A DNA stretch of 64,000 nucleotides from Astrothelium macrocarpum (taxonomy: Eukaryota; Ascomycota; Dothideomycetes; Trypetheliales; Trypetheliaceae), in NCBI GenBank assembly GCA_021030915.1, contig JAGEMR010000049.1:62001-126000 (forward strand), in the 5' to 3' direction. The position numbers and the translations under genes were made by a program. This document shows, in pieces, positions 41,799 to 53,467 of this stretch; position 1 is the first letter of the stretch, and each line of letters opens with the position of its first letter. The notes under the pieces were generated by a model. It saw only the letters and a list, made by a program, of their open reading frames with translations, was not told the DNA's origin and did no database searches.

Positions 41799-44106
41799 AG
41801 TAAGGATTTTGAGAAAGGATTGAGCAGGAACTACAAGATGAAAGCATATGCAAAAGAAAGATACAGCGCAAGCAGCTCCAAAAGGGATTCAAATAATTGG
41901 GCCTTTGATAGGGTCCCTAATCGGAGCAGTCAATGTTATCGCCCAGAATTCCTAGTACATGCTTTGCGACCTCGACTTGCCTATTGGGAATAGACACGCA
42001 AGAATCTCACCATTCATGTCGTAGAGATTTAACACTCGCCATTGGAGCCATACGCCCCTGTATAATCCTCAAATGTGAGGTTCCCGTCGATCGCTGATGC
42101 AACCCCGCGTGAGATTTGCGACTCCGTTTATGCAAAGCGAGATCGGACGTTCTCTATAGTACGGCATTTGCAATTTTGCTGGTTGTGCATAAACTCGGCG
42201 GAAAGCTCTTCCTAGACGTTACCTGATGTGCAGTAGCACAGCTCTCAAAGCTACACTTCTACTCTTGCACTTATGTGAGCTGCGAACGCCATTGCAATCT
42301 CACGCATCTCTTCCAGCAAGACGTTTGCAAACATCGTTGTAAATTCGGAACTTTCTCTTGAATGTGGTTCGGAAGGGTTTGTGCGAGAATCGTGCATTCA
42401 CTTAGATATGATATCGAGTGAGACATACCTGGCTTGGATACCAAAATTGCAATACTTCTGATAGACAGAATGAGAGCTTCAGTGAATAGCGCGAGAACTT
42501 GATTAACGGAGACAGAAAAGACGCTGACCGAGAGGGATGGCGTGGGAAACTTCTGTTAGCTTCGCTTACACTATACACCTAGCTTAGTGTCCGTTCAAGA
42601 TCTTCCATCGCATGCAACGGCACTTTCCGGACCGCTCTAATTTGGTAATTGCTCTGCCGTTCGGAGAACTCATCACGTCCGAGTACTCAACCATGATCGA
42701 TGCGTGCAACACGGCCAAGACCATCACACCTTTTACTCGACCCTACGTGGACTTTTGCACAGCTGCGGAGCTGGTATCGAGTGCATTCTTATCGTTTTCC
42801 GCTTCTCTACAGAAAATGACAAGTGCGCACGGCCTAGGCAACAAAAGGGTATGCGATATCACGACATAGCGGTTTACAGATCGTCCGTACGCCTCGGTCC
42901 AGGCTCCTCAGGTAGTCCAGATTGGCAGATACTGCTATTTACCCGCGTAGACCCCTGTCTCGTGTAAGAGCGCCAAGACAAGGGATCTTCAGCCCTATAG
43001 CTATTTCGTCCCGCCTTTGCAGCTGAGCTGAAAGTTATGCATTATGCGTACCCTTGTATGATCTAGCACAGAGATGAGACCCGAGAGGAAATATCGGAGC
43101 TTTCGATACTGGATACCGCAGATGAGTGACTGCTACCGCGATCCACTGGTCGTAGATCGGAAATGCCGTAGTGGGTGGGGCGAAACCGTGTTTGCAGTGC
43201 AAGGTCCATGCTCAGCTTTCAAGCAGTCAGCTCAGGTTCTCCAGAGGGAAGTGAAGAAATTTCCTGACTTTGGTGATTTCATGCGTGGCTGTTCGTGTTC
43301 GATTTGTGTCTTTAGCCGTGTCGATTCACATGAACCCCGCTTGTGACCAAACCCTTTTCAGTTCTCCACCTTTTTGTAAACTCAAAAAACCCCAACGCAC
43401 ACTGTTATGACTTCACCAACAGCCAGCAGGTGACCCTTCATCAAGGAGCAAGGCTTCCACCGGTTGTCTTTGAAAGTGCATGCAGTGCTGTCAAGTGTGT
43501 GCAATGCTGTCAAGTTTGTGTACCGCTTTTCCCGTGGGGCTTTGGGTTGTGAAGGTTACAAGCTTCGGCTGTTGCTGAGAAGCATTGACTCTTTAAGAAT
43601 GTGCCGTGTATGAAGAGTGAGCCTTGTTCTTCCTATAAGCTATTCGCGAATTTCACAACACCTGATTCATAGATGCTATAGAGGGAGAGTAAAACTCATT
43701 TGTAGCGAGTGCAAGTAGAACTCTGTGTTTACGGAGGTGGTTTTACCTTTTCGTGGGTGGCTTCACATCCTTCGGCGTTGCAAGCTAGTCAAGACGAGAA
43801 CCAGGCAACGACAACAAAAGTCAATACGAGTATACTAGTAGAAATGAAAACGTTGTGGACATCTTCTTTGGTTGCTTACATAATAGCTGTACATCAAGTG
43901 CATTAATTATGCATTCAATGCGTATAAGGTAGCAGGGGTTTGAAGAATAGAAAGAAAAGGGAAAAAGGTACAAGTTATTCAAAATAATGAATAACAATCA
44001 CGTGCAATTACCGTGCGAACCGCGATTACCAGCCTCAACCGCTGCTGCGTCCAGCGATGATTTCGGACTAGAATCAAATCTTGGCACGCCAGGACAGCGT
44101 TGAGCC
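41799..44106. other. Intergenic, no gene seen
   Basis: About 2.3 kb. Short frames (42612-42869, 43074-43346) have no recognisable domain. It presumably contains the promoters of the flanking divergent genes. Confidence 0.5.
43481..43518 (+). repeat. Imperfect 19-bp tandem repeat, two copies
   Basis: TGCAGTGCTGTCAAGTGTG followed directly by TGCAATGCTGTCAAGTTTG, two differences. Intergenic; probably a chance or replication-slippage duplication. Confidence 0.8.
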
Positions 44107-45825
44107 ATGGCTCGTTGCTATTATCACCAAATGCAGGCGAGCAGAACCCGTGCTCGACTTCGTGTCGGCTCTCGATGCGGAGAAAGAGAAAATAAATCTG
44201 TACTCACGCAACTCCGACTGACACGCTTTGCAAAAGGACCTGTGCAATTGCCAGATACAGAACAAACGCCGCTCAACGGCGCATTGGCGCAAATTCAGTC
44301 CTCAACAACAGGCAACAACGAACGATTGCCCAATGAACTCCTGTCAAGAGTAGCGGACTTCTACGCCAGCGCGGAAGACTATGAGTATTGCAATCAACGC
44401 GGAGAAATCTTCCTACCACCGATTTTGGTATCACGCCGTTGGAGACGAATCTTTGAGCGGCTGCTGTACCGCAAAATCTCCTTTGGACCATTCTATAGAC
44501 CCGCTGATGAATTGGGGTTAAGTCGACTCCAGTGCATTTCTCGAGGGTGCCACTTTAGATCCTTTGTGGGCCTGTGCACAACGCTCGTCGATCGAGAGGA
44601 CCTACAACGCTGCGTGCAAGACGTGTTTATCTCAATAGGCCAAAACACGGAGATCGTCACTCCTATAGCTAACGTTCTACGAAAATGCAGATCAATACGT
44701 CGCATCAGATTCGAACAGATGGAGTATCAGCCCAGTAATGACATTTTTGCTGTGATCAGTACGATGGAGAACCTGCAATCGATAACCCTATCAGGTATGA
44801 CCACCTCTCAAGGTCTTCAGTGGGTTTTTACGACGTTCGAGATCCCTCACGTGAAAGAGCTTCGCTTGGGTAATGGCTGCGTCACAGTCGATGGCGGCTC
44901 TGAAGGCTGCAAGCGGATGAGCACAGCGCCTAAAGACGATGAAAAGAGAGAGCGCGCGTATTACAAACAGTTCGATAAGCCAATGGTCGAATATTATAAG
45001 CAGCTTAGCCTTCGGCCCGAGATCACAACACTTGCTCTATGTCAGGGCCCCTTATCTGCCAGTGTGGTAAAGTTGCCAGCGCTATGGTGTTTCAATCTTG
45101 TCCACATATCTTTCGCACTTGGCCATAGTGGCTGGGAGTCTGATTTCCGCGAACGGTCCCTCCAAGGCCTGCTCGATGCGCATCGTGGTACACTGCAGCG
45201 GATTCAACTACCGGTCATCTGTTCGCCAAACACATACACATCCCCGCCTGCAAGTATCCCGAATTTTTCCAACTACCCCCAACTCAGAGAGGTATCCATC
45301 TACGCACTGAATTGCTTCGACAATAATCCCAGGTCCATTGCGTATAAGCTTTCCACTCCATCGCTTCAGAACATCTTCTTTGACCTCAGTCTCGAACACC
45401 GAGAACCCCCAAGCTACTGCTATTTTAACGAGGCTGAGGTTGAGTGGATGGAGATTTTTGCTCAATGCGTCAAGCCAGATAGATCGAGTACATTTGGACT
45501 ACAGGCCTTGTTCTTTGCATACTACCCAAATATCTACGAATATGAATCTTGGCAGGAGAATGTGATTTGGCCATGGAAGTATGTCGAACAAGCAGCACAG
45601 GCGCTTGCTCGTCAGGGAATCCGCATGGATAGTAATACTCCCAATTTCACAAGAGAGGAACTGAAAGCGCACTTGGAACGTGAGTCTCATGCGCCAGCCA
45701 GTATCGATACAGAGGAAGAGAATGACGACGAGTTCATTCATGTGAAAGTTTCGCGAGAGCGGGAGCCTGATCAACATTCTCTTCTCGATTATTTTTCGAA
45801 GACTTCGGCGCAGGCAGCCGGCTAG
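44107..45825 (+). CDS. F-box-like protein with C-terminal PIP box
   Basis: Intronless, 572 residues. Residues of about 73-125 form an F-box-like segment (RLPNELLSRVADFY ... PPILVSRRWRRIFERLLYRKI). The rest has irregular hydrophobic repeats like the diverged LRR-type substrate region of fungal F-box proteins. The C-terminus is QHSLLDYF at residues 556-563 (bases 45772-45795), an exact match to the PCNA-interacting consensus Q-x-x-[LIM]-x-x-[FY]-[FY]. It follows an acidic run (DTEEENDDEF) and precedes a nine-residue tail. If real, the protein would be a SCF ubiquitin-ligase adaptor tethered to PCNA at replication or repair sites. The N-terminal 30 residues are basic and Cys-containing. Start ATG has a good context (GCCATGGC). 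Confidence 0.8.
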   Translation: MARCYYHQMQASRTRARLRVGSRCGERENKSVLTQLRLTRFAKGPVQLPDTEQTPLNGALAQIQSSTTGNNERLPNELLSRVADFYASAEDYEYCNQRGEIFLPPILVSRRWRRIFERLLYRKISFGPFYRPADELGLSRLQCISRGCHFRSFVGLCTTLVDREDLQRCVQDVFISIGQNTEIVTPIANVLRKCRSIRRIRFEQMEYQPSNDIFAVISTMENLQSITLSGMTTSQGLQWVFTTFEIPHVKELRLGNGCVTVDGGSEGCKRMSTAPKDDEKRERAYYKQFDKPMVEYYKQLSLRPEITTLALCQGPLSASVVKLPALWCFNLVHISFALGHSGWESDFRERSLQGLLDAHRGTLQRIQLPVICSPNTYTSPPASIPNFSNYPQLREVSIYALNCFDNNPRSIAYKLSTPSLQNIFFDLSLEHREPPSYCYFNEAEVEWMEIFAQCVKPDRSSTFGLQALFFAYYPNIYEYESWQENVIWPWKYVEQAAQALARQGIRMDSNTPNFTREELKAHLERESHAPASIDTEEENDDEFIHVKVSREREPDQHSLLDYFSKTSAQAAG

Positions 45826-46857
45826 TCCGACCAATGCCAAACGCCGAAAACCCAATAATGCCTACAGCCAATACAACTTTAAAATATTTTCCTATCCAAT
45901 CTGACTAGAGTGTCCCATCAACAAAATTTGTAGATCATTTAGAATTGGATGGCCTGAAAACTGACCACCTTTGACCATATTAAAAAGACCCTACCCATCT
46001 AGGGCTGGTCGAAAGTCATTGCTCATGAGCCGTATCGCATTCCTATTTGACAGAAGGCAACTTAGATGGTGAACAGATGTTCAAAACTTCTGCAATATTC
46101 TTAATCTTCTCACTCTAAGATTCCTGTGTCTCATGCGCGGGCAAGCATTTCGACCTCCATTCAGGCTTCACGGACAGACTGAGTTTGAACCACTCTGGAC
46201 GTACCTGAGTGACCCTGTAAGAGTTTTTTAGCGCGTCGCTCGCGAATCGCGCTGAGGAGGCCAAATGGTGTTCTGCTACTGCCAAAATTGCTTCTGCAAG
46301 CACTTTTTCCGCAAGAACGACAAGTACTGGAGGCGAGATTTGTTTTAACCGGCTATCAGTTTAAACTGGATATTGACGAATGGATGCAGCAGGCACAATC
46401 AATGTTCTCTGGAACGGCCGAACTGGAGAAAGTCATGGGCGTCACTTCAATCAGCGCATAGCACATATCCTTTCCTTTCGCGGAACCGACCGCGCGAGGG
46501 AAATGTGAGGTATAAGTGCTGAGATAGCTTTATCTTTCGTCGTGAGTGCTTCAGACATAACCAGAGAATGCCGGGCAAAGGAATCAGCAACTCGCATCTT
46601 TCGTAACTTTAGGTAGAGTGACATTAACAATATTGTGAACGTCTCCCTACAACTCTTCTTTAGCTGCTTACATAACAGATGTACATTAAGTTGATTTTAC
46701 TTATATAATCATTGCCTAAATAGCAGTACTCCGTTAATGGATTCAGATCAACAGCCAAGTGAGAATATTCAGAAAAAGAGAAGCATGATGGGGTATCGTT
46801 CATCGCCACAAGATAAGGGAGAGGATCAAAATGCCAAGAAAAATGCAACGTTCAGCA
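45826..46857. other. Intergenic, no gene seen
   Basis: About 1.0 kb between the F-box and transporter stops (convergent). A minus frame at 46115-46303 is short and unrecognised. Confidence 0.5.
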
Positions 46858-49170
46858 TTAAGGAGCACGCCGTTCAAACCTCCAGCTCATGAATCTCTCC
46901 TTGGTACTCTTAAACCTATTCCTAAACCCGACCTCTTTATCTTCCCAGATAGTCTGGTCATTCTCACCCAACTCCTCCAGTGTCTTGTTTTGTAATCTCT
47001 GCCTTACTTTGGCACCTTCAGGTTTTGCAGCAACTGGTTTGACCTCTTTGAAGTCTTGAAGCGGTGGGATCCATGCCCATGAAACGACTGCCCCACATGC
47101 CATAAAGGCCCCAAAGATAAAGAAAACTCGACCCAGAGACGATGAGTTCTGGCTCTGGAGACTACCGCCGTCGTGCCAGCTAAGGAAGACAAATTGTACC
47201 AAGATGGATCCTAGCTTTCCGGATGCCGCAGCAATCCCATAGCAAGTGCATCGGTAGCGTGTGGGGAAGATCTCAGCTGGAATCTATTTCAATGATTAGA
47301 CTGCAAGTCCAAAAATGTGTAATATCAATGTATCTTACAATGAACAAAAGCGTATTCGGCCCAAAACTGAAAATGGTTTGGCAAAGGGCATAAAGGACGA
47401 TAATGGCAGCGTGATTATCTGTTTCGAAAGTCGCAAGGAAAGTTCCACCTGTGATGCATAATAAAGCTGCCAACACAAGGAATGTTGCAATTAGAAAATC
47501 CCGTCGATCCAGACGATTGATGGCTAGAATAGTGATGATAGATCCAACAAGTGATCCAATCGATATAGTCAAAAGCGACTCCTTCGTTTGATCGTAAAGA
47601 ACATCATATATCGTTGCATTGGGAATGGAGGATTCCGTCTGCCAATTCGGTTCATTTTTCGTTGGTGGGATATAACTAGGTGTCCACATCTTTGCAAGGC
47701 CGCTAGATCTGTCGAATCCTAGGCCATAAAATGCAAAATCCAATAGGCACCAACAAAGTGACGTTCCGGCCAGGTATCTCCATTTGCCCTGAGCAATGAA
47801 GTAGCCCCTGAGCTCGTCAAAAGAAAACTGATCCCATTTCTGTTCGCCAGATCTAGAAATGCTAGAGACATCGTCGTCTTCGCCTTCAATTGAAATTCGA
47901 TCGTCGCTTTCACTGCTTCTAATAGCGGCATGGTTCGATAGACTGGGTAGAGTAGTACCTTCGACATTTTCCAAGGTCATTGGCATTTGTGATGGCGGGT
48001 TGGGGAAAAATTCCGTATCTCGAGTGTCCGTTCCCCTCCCATCTGTCATTGGATGAGAATGGGGAGCAGGTCTCGCAATTGGCGAGACTATGGCATGGGG
48101 TTGGCTGCTTTGCTTGTTCGACATATTTATTTGGGTGTGCCGGCCAGCCGACATATCGCCCAACTCAACATCCGAAGACTGTTCCGGGAAGACCATCCTG
48201 GTGTTATCTAAGGCTTGCTGTGCATTTTGCTTCCCAAATACGTCATAAATGAACCTTCCCGACTCAGGAATGCTCAGACGGAATAAAATAGCAACAAGAG
48301 CGGGAGCGGCCCCGACACCACTAACAGTGCGCCACACTTTGTCGATGATGGGTTTGGATGTGTCGGGGTTGGTCCAGTCGTTTTTGTGACCAAGACCGAC
48401 GAGCGCACAGAGCCCGACCAGGTATGCGCAGAGCTGGCCCAGAGGTTGCATAAGAAACACAGCACTCATCATACGAGCTCTAGATTGCGCCGCAGACCAT
48501 CTTGGATTTATTTGATCAGCAAAGGTTGAATGCCCAGTACATGCTGAATGTTGTACCTCCGGTTTCTTGGGGAGATAGATGACTTACTCGGCTGTGATAC
48601 ACGCACTCAACGGATATTCTGCACCTATGCCCACGCCCATGGCAAACCTCCAGGCCGCTAGCCAACCAAGTATGGACATGGAGCTTGCAGAACTCGTCGG
48701 AGCCTGATAGCCCCTAGCTGCCTCGGAGATGCCGATGGTACTGAATAAGACGATAATCAGTTCGACCCCGTAGAGAGCTCGTCTACCGTAGCGATCGGCC
48801 AGATAACCAAAGGTAAGCTGACCGATGACGGATCCGGCCAAAGTCACGGCATTGAGCATGATCTCCGAGTTACTTCCAATCTCCGTATCGTAGACATAAG
48901 CCAGCATAATGTAGGTCACGTTTAAAGAAAAGAGATTGTAAGACTCGGTGAAGAACCCAGATGCGGCGACATTGAATACGGTCCAGTTAAAGCCATGTCG
49001 GTCAATAATGCGGACAAGCGCATCGCGTTTCTCTTGCGGTGTCTGCAAAATGTAAGCCACGGCTGGTGATGGGATAATGTGCGGTACGTACGAACCTCTA
49101 AATGCTCGTTGTAGTCGGGCAGTTTTGGCCATTTCAAACCTCTGAACAACTTTGTGAGAACGTTGGGCAT
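46858..49170 (-). CDS. PHO84-like MFS transporter with long central loop
   Basis: CDS complement(join(46858..47283, 47339..48500, 48588..49042, 49096..49170)), 705 residues. Phosphate:H+ symporter-type major facilitator. TM1 region [21 protein letters not shown], motif [36 protein letters not shown], then [55 protein letters not shown]. The central cytoplasmic loop is about 150 residues, with many Ser, Pro and acidic residues ([14 protein letters not shown]), explaining a length above the roughly 590 residues of Pho84. The fully conserved PAEIFPTR motif is rebuilt exactly across intron 47284-47338. Substrate is probably inorganic phosphate or a phosphorylated metabolite. The loop may be a regulatory phosphorylation region (inference). 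Confidence 0.92.
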
Positions 49171-49694
49171 GTTTCTTAAGGTCCAGTCTTAAGACTTTGA
49201 GGGAAGCAAAGACAGAACAAGTCGGGTATACGAGCGTTGATCACGGCCTATGTTCTTATGATTGCGAGCAAGCAAGCGAGGCTGAAGTATAGACGAAGAC
49301 GCAACAGCATGACCAAATATTGAAGGGGCGAAGCAGGCATAGAACCAGCAGTTCGCTTGCACAAGGTAGACTGAGGCGCTCCAGATAGAGTATTCCGGCC
49401 CAAATGATCGTTCATGCTTGGGATACATTGGGTATGCTGCACTTGATGGGAGGAGGCGGCTGAGTTGTGGCTGTATGCCGTCTCGCTTGGCAGCCTGGAT
49501 GGCTTGCCAAGCGCCGTTGGAAGCGTCTGCCTTGGATGCGTCCAGAGCCATGTTCGCAAACAGCTCTTGAATCCTTAATATTGACGCTCACCAGACTGAA
49601 ATTTTGAGAGACATTAAAAGCTCAAGTATGGATTTGATGTCCGAAAGCTTCGCCGCTAGCATCGTTGGTTAAGGAGACCCCTGCAACACTGGAG
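49171..49694. other. Divergent promoter
   Basis: About 520 bases between the transporter start and the next gene start. Open minus frames here (49189-49559) have no domain. Confidence 0.5.
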
Positions 49695-51959
49695 ATGCCC
49701 GCACCACAGCTTGGCTATAGCGTTAGCGAGCTTATCCAGCTCGCCGTTGTAGTCGTCAAAGTTTACGACGCCTTCTTCGATGAATACAAGAATGCACCAC
49801 GGCAGCTCCGCTTACTCCGAGACGAACTTGAACGATGCAGGAACAGCTTGCAAGCCCAGGATTATATCCTACGAAAACTCGAACGAGACTATCCAGGGAA
49901 AGAGGCTTTTCAAGGCACTCTCGATGAATGCAAATCATTTGTTGATAGTCGTCGAAAGGTGATTGCGCGCAAGAATGGCTCCGATTCCAAGGAGTCGATT
50001 GTTGGTATCCTTCAAAATGGCAAGTTTGCATTCGAACAGGACCATGCCACTTACTTGGCGAATGAGCTGGCTCGGCAACGCAGCGAGCTTATGGATTTCA
50101 ATATACGGATATTATTGTACGTTTTTCCGCTTCGACTTTTTTTTTCAGAGACTTCAATAGGAGAGATTAGGGTAAAGAAGCGTGTCAAGTCCTGATCGGC
50201 AATGACCCTTAGCCCTCGTGAATTTGCTGGGGCTTCTCCTGAACCCCCAAAATTTTTATTCTCATCGTTATGGCTGCTAATCATTGGCCTTCTATGCAGA
50301 GAAAGAACTGCGTTTGGCCAAGCGGAATTTGTTCCTCCACAGCCAAGCTCCTCGATTTACGGCCATCGAGTATCTGGACCCGGCGATGCTGAGATCGGAA
50401 CTGTCCTCTCTGATTTATATCGAATCGGAAAGCAATCAGAGCGTCTTCAAAATGCGGCTACACAAGGCAGAGACATTGGAGATGAAAAGACGCAAACAAT
50501 ATTGGACAATAAACGACGTGAAGCGCTTGAAAAGTTGTGTGAATTGACGGGGAATGATAAAAAACATCTGGATCAACTACCCAGCAATGCTCTTACCATA
50601 ACCCCACGTTATATTTATCGGCGAACCCAGACCGAACAGAATTATAGTCGGAATTACACACTTGGAGAAAGATCTGATAGCGCGATTGCCGATACGGCTT
50701 CGATCGCAACTGTCATTACTCAGCCGCCACCCGCTCTCAACGAATGCGAGGTCACCATGTCCGTCATCCAACTCTTCCCTTTTTGACCACTGTAAAGCAT
50801 TACTAACCTCAGATAAGACACCTCGGGAAATCACGATTACCTGCAATCGGTTACTGCATTGAGCCCTCGCCACATAGTCGTGGTCGAACTCGAACACTCC
50901 TATTGCTTGATGGCCAACGAAAATGTCTTCTCAAACATATTTGTAAGTTTGTCACCTCTGAAACAATTGGGAAATAACATGCTCATGAACTATGATGAAG
51001 TGCCTTGCCCGCCTTCCAAGTGCCACCCCTATACCTACCATAGCATCCATAAGAAGCCATTGGAGGTGCATTTTCTAGACGAACAGGACCTTATCTTCAA
51101 TGTGTCTCCAGATGGTCAACAGTCAAGAAAGCCAGTCTACGTGTTCAGCAACGAAGCAGACTATAAACTTTTCCTCGGCGAATTGAGAGAGAGGGAATTA
51201 CTCCATGAATTCGATGTCGACATGATTTCATCAAAGCACGCTTCAAGCGATAAGGATGCTCACGATCAGCGTGTTCAGTTATGGCAGAAGCGAAAAGATG
51301 GCTATAAAGCGTACCTAACATTTTTTGCAATGTCGGACGCACGTCTCAAACATTTCGAGATTCCTCTTCAATGGTTTGATAGGAATCTTCTACCTCACAA
51401 ATACCGCCCATCTGTCAAAATCAATTTCGCTGTCGAACCGAGAGAACTTCGGCGTAGCTCCTTCGGATCGCCATCTCCATCCGGCAACAGAAAATCTTTT
51501 TTTGGCAGAAAAGGCTCCTTCGTAAGCACTCGATCCAGCGAGAGCCTCGAGTCCTCCAGTTCTACATCGAGCCCGCGTGCAGATAGGATAGAAAGGTTCG
51601 GCTTCATCGATCTCACGTTTGGTAATGCTCAGGGAAGGGACGAGTTTGTGAGAGCGTACGATGATGCTTTTGCATCACTCGTAGCAGCATCCACAGCACC
51701 CGCCTCTCCAGCACCCACATTCCTAGCAATGCCATCCCCAGTATTATCATCGGATATGTCCACCTACAGCTTTCCCCAGACCGGCTCGGAGAGTACAGCA
51801 TCCACGTCCAGGCATTCGCCTTCAATGTCTCCCACCCATTCACGGCACACTTCGCTAGAGAGTGTCCCGCCCTCGTTGGTATTGCGACAGCTTCCCAGAT
51901 TTGAACCTTTGCCCGATCCGGCACTCGGAGAAGGATTTGAAGAGACAGTAATCGAATAA
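49695..51959 (+). CDS. Unrecognised fungal protein with NLR-like helical N-terminus
   Basis: CDS join(49695..50116, 50300..50750, 50813..50942, 51001..51959), 653 residues. All introns keep phase; the first is 183 bases, long for this genome. Residues 1-140 (GYSVSELIQLAVVVVKVYDAF ... FRQ-type helices, LLRDELERCRNSL) resemble the helical N-terminal region of fungal STAND proteins, but there is no nucleotide-binding domain. The middle part contains ECEIRHLGKSRLP and LLLLDGQRKCLL. The last 300 residues include KKPLEVHFLDEQDLIF, WQKRKDGYKAYLTFF, FAVEPRELRRSSF and a Ser/Pro-rich tail with a serine run (SLESSSSTSSPR). I do not recognise the family. The alternative open frame over 50859-50948 was rejected because no acceptor fits it. 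Confidence 0.6.
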
Positions 51960-53467
51960 TTCACGAATAATTCACAAATAGTTGGTCGGTGTTCGGGACA
52001 CGCATGACGCTCGTACAATAGAACTGGGGATCATGGATTTTGACATGACTGCGTACGACTAATGTGATCTTCAATGTATTTACTTTGGCATGTACCTAAT
52101 AACTCATACAATTTTTAATCAACGTGGACATTCTTGATTTGGGATAACAGCAAAGATTGGTGTAGGAACTGAAGATCTTCGTCGATGCCTAGTTCGCAAC
52201 TTCGTTACATGTATCCGATATTTCACGAGTTGGCTTCATCTACAGAGTTTAGGACATTATTGACCGAAGATACCAGAGATTCCTTCCTCCCCCAAAAACA
52301 CCCTTGGTCTCCACTTCGCCTTCATGGTCTCATACTGTATCCAATCCGCAGCTCGCTCCTTTCTTCACCGGCAAAGTCAGTATTATTTACTCGAAGCATC
52401 ATCAAGATTCTTGAGATCTTCTTGCTTTCGGCACGGTCTCACCTTGTGTACACCTACTTGATTATTGACACTAAACACGCGAATCAGGCCATCTCGGCAA
52501 CACAAATAGATGTTGAAATAGATATGCATATTTATTCTGTTACTTGAAACTTAAAAACACGTCACTATGTTGTTGTTATGAACAAAGATAAGATATTTAA
52601 TAGAATATGATTATACCCTTGGCCCATGGTATGTCACACAAGGTTGCATTTGGCTAATTGCGCGAACGACTTTGCGAGCTTAAGAAATTCTTGCTGTGTG
52701 CCACATGTCATTGGTGCAAACCAACACAAGGTTCTTGAGGAACATGTCTCAATGCGCGCATCCTTTGCCTTTCGAAGCCTGCTAAGAAGATTCAGACATG
52801 TTGAGACAGAAACCTCGCTCTTACGGTCGCAATACCTATGTGTTCGTTGCTCAAAGAAGTCATGAAGTCGATGGCGCGCAAAAATCTTGACCGGTGGAAT
52901 TGAGTGTTCCTGACAGGGTCTTTACCGGTGAAAAGGGTCTGTCCTCCAGCAATTGATGTGGATGAAGTCAGCCTTATGGCCTCGCCAAGCGCACCTAGAA
53001 CCCTTGATTTACCAGGATCGGGCAGAAGTACTTATGGTCGGCAAATGAACGTAGATCTTTACAGGTTCCTTTGTTTTTTCCTGCAATGAGCCAGCTCAGG
53101 ATCTGCATACACCCTGCATTGTCTATCGACCGTCCATACGGGACCTCGCAAATCAGGATAGGCCTCGGACGAAATCCTGCAAAATTTGCATTGGCTTCTC
53201 AAGTAGACTTCAAAGTAAGATGACGGTGTCTGTAGCTGCTTACGCCCACGTCAGTACGGTCATACCGGTATAGAATGCGGCACAGTGCTAGAGATAAGAC
53301 ATTCATTTCTCTCTTATTAATCGCAATGTCGTCCAGCTCAAAATATTTACATTAGACTGATAGACCTGTTTCGCTACGTCTCTGCATATCTAGTCTTGAA
53401 ATTGGACGAACCGTTCCCACACAAAACTTAATTTTCTAGGTTGAATGAAAGCCTCGATTAATACGTC
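51960..53467. other. Intergenic, no gene seen
   Basis: About 1.5 kb. The frame at 52185-52547 (120 codons) lacks a domain and splice support. Presumably promoter and terminator sequence. Confidence 0.5.

Noticed and set aside
50859..50948. Alternative frame reading SPRHIVVVELEHSY as part of the 653-residue protein
   Set aside because: No acceptor allows entry in phase and a TAA lies just upstream; the frame reading IRHLGKSRLP joins cleanly.
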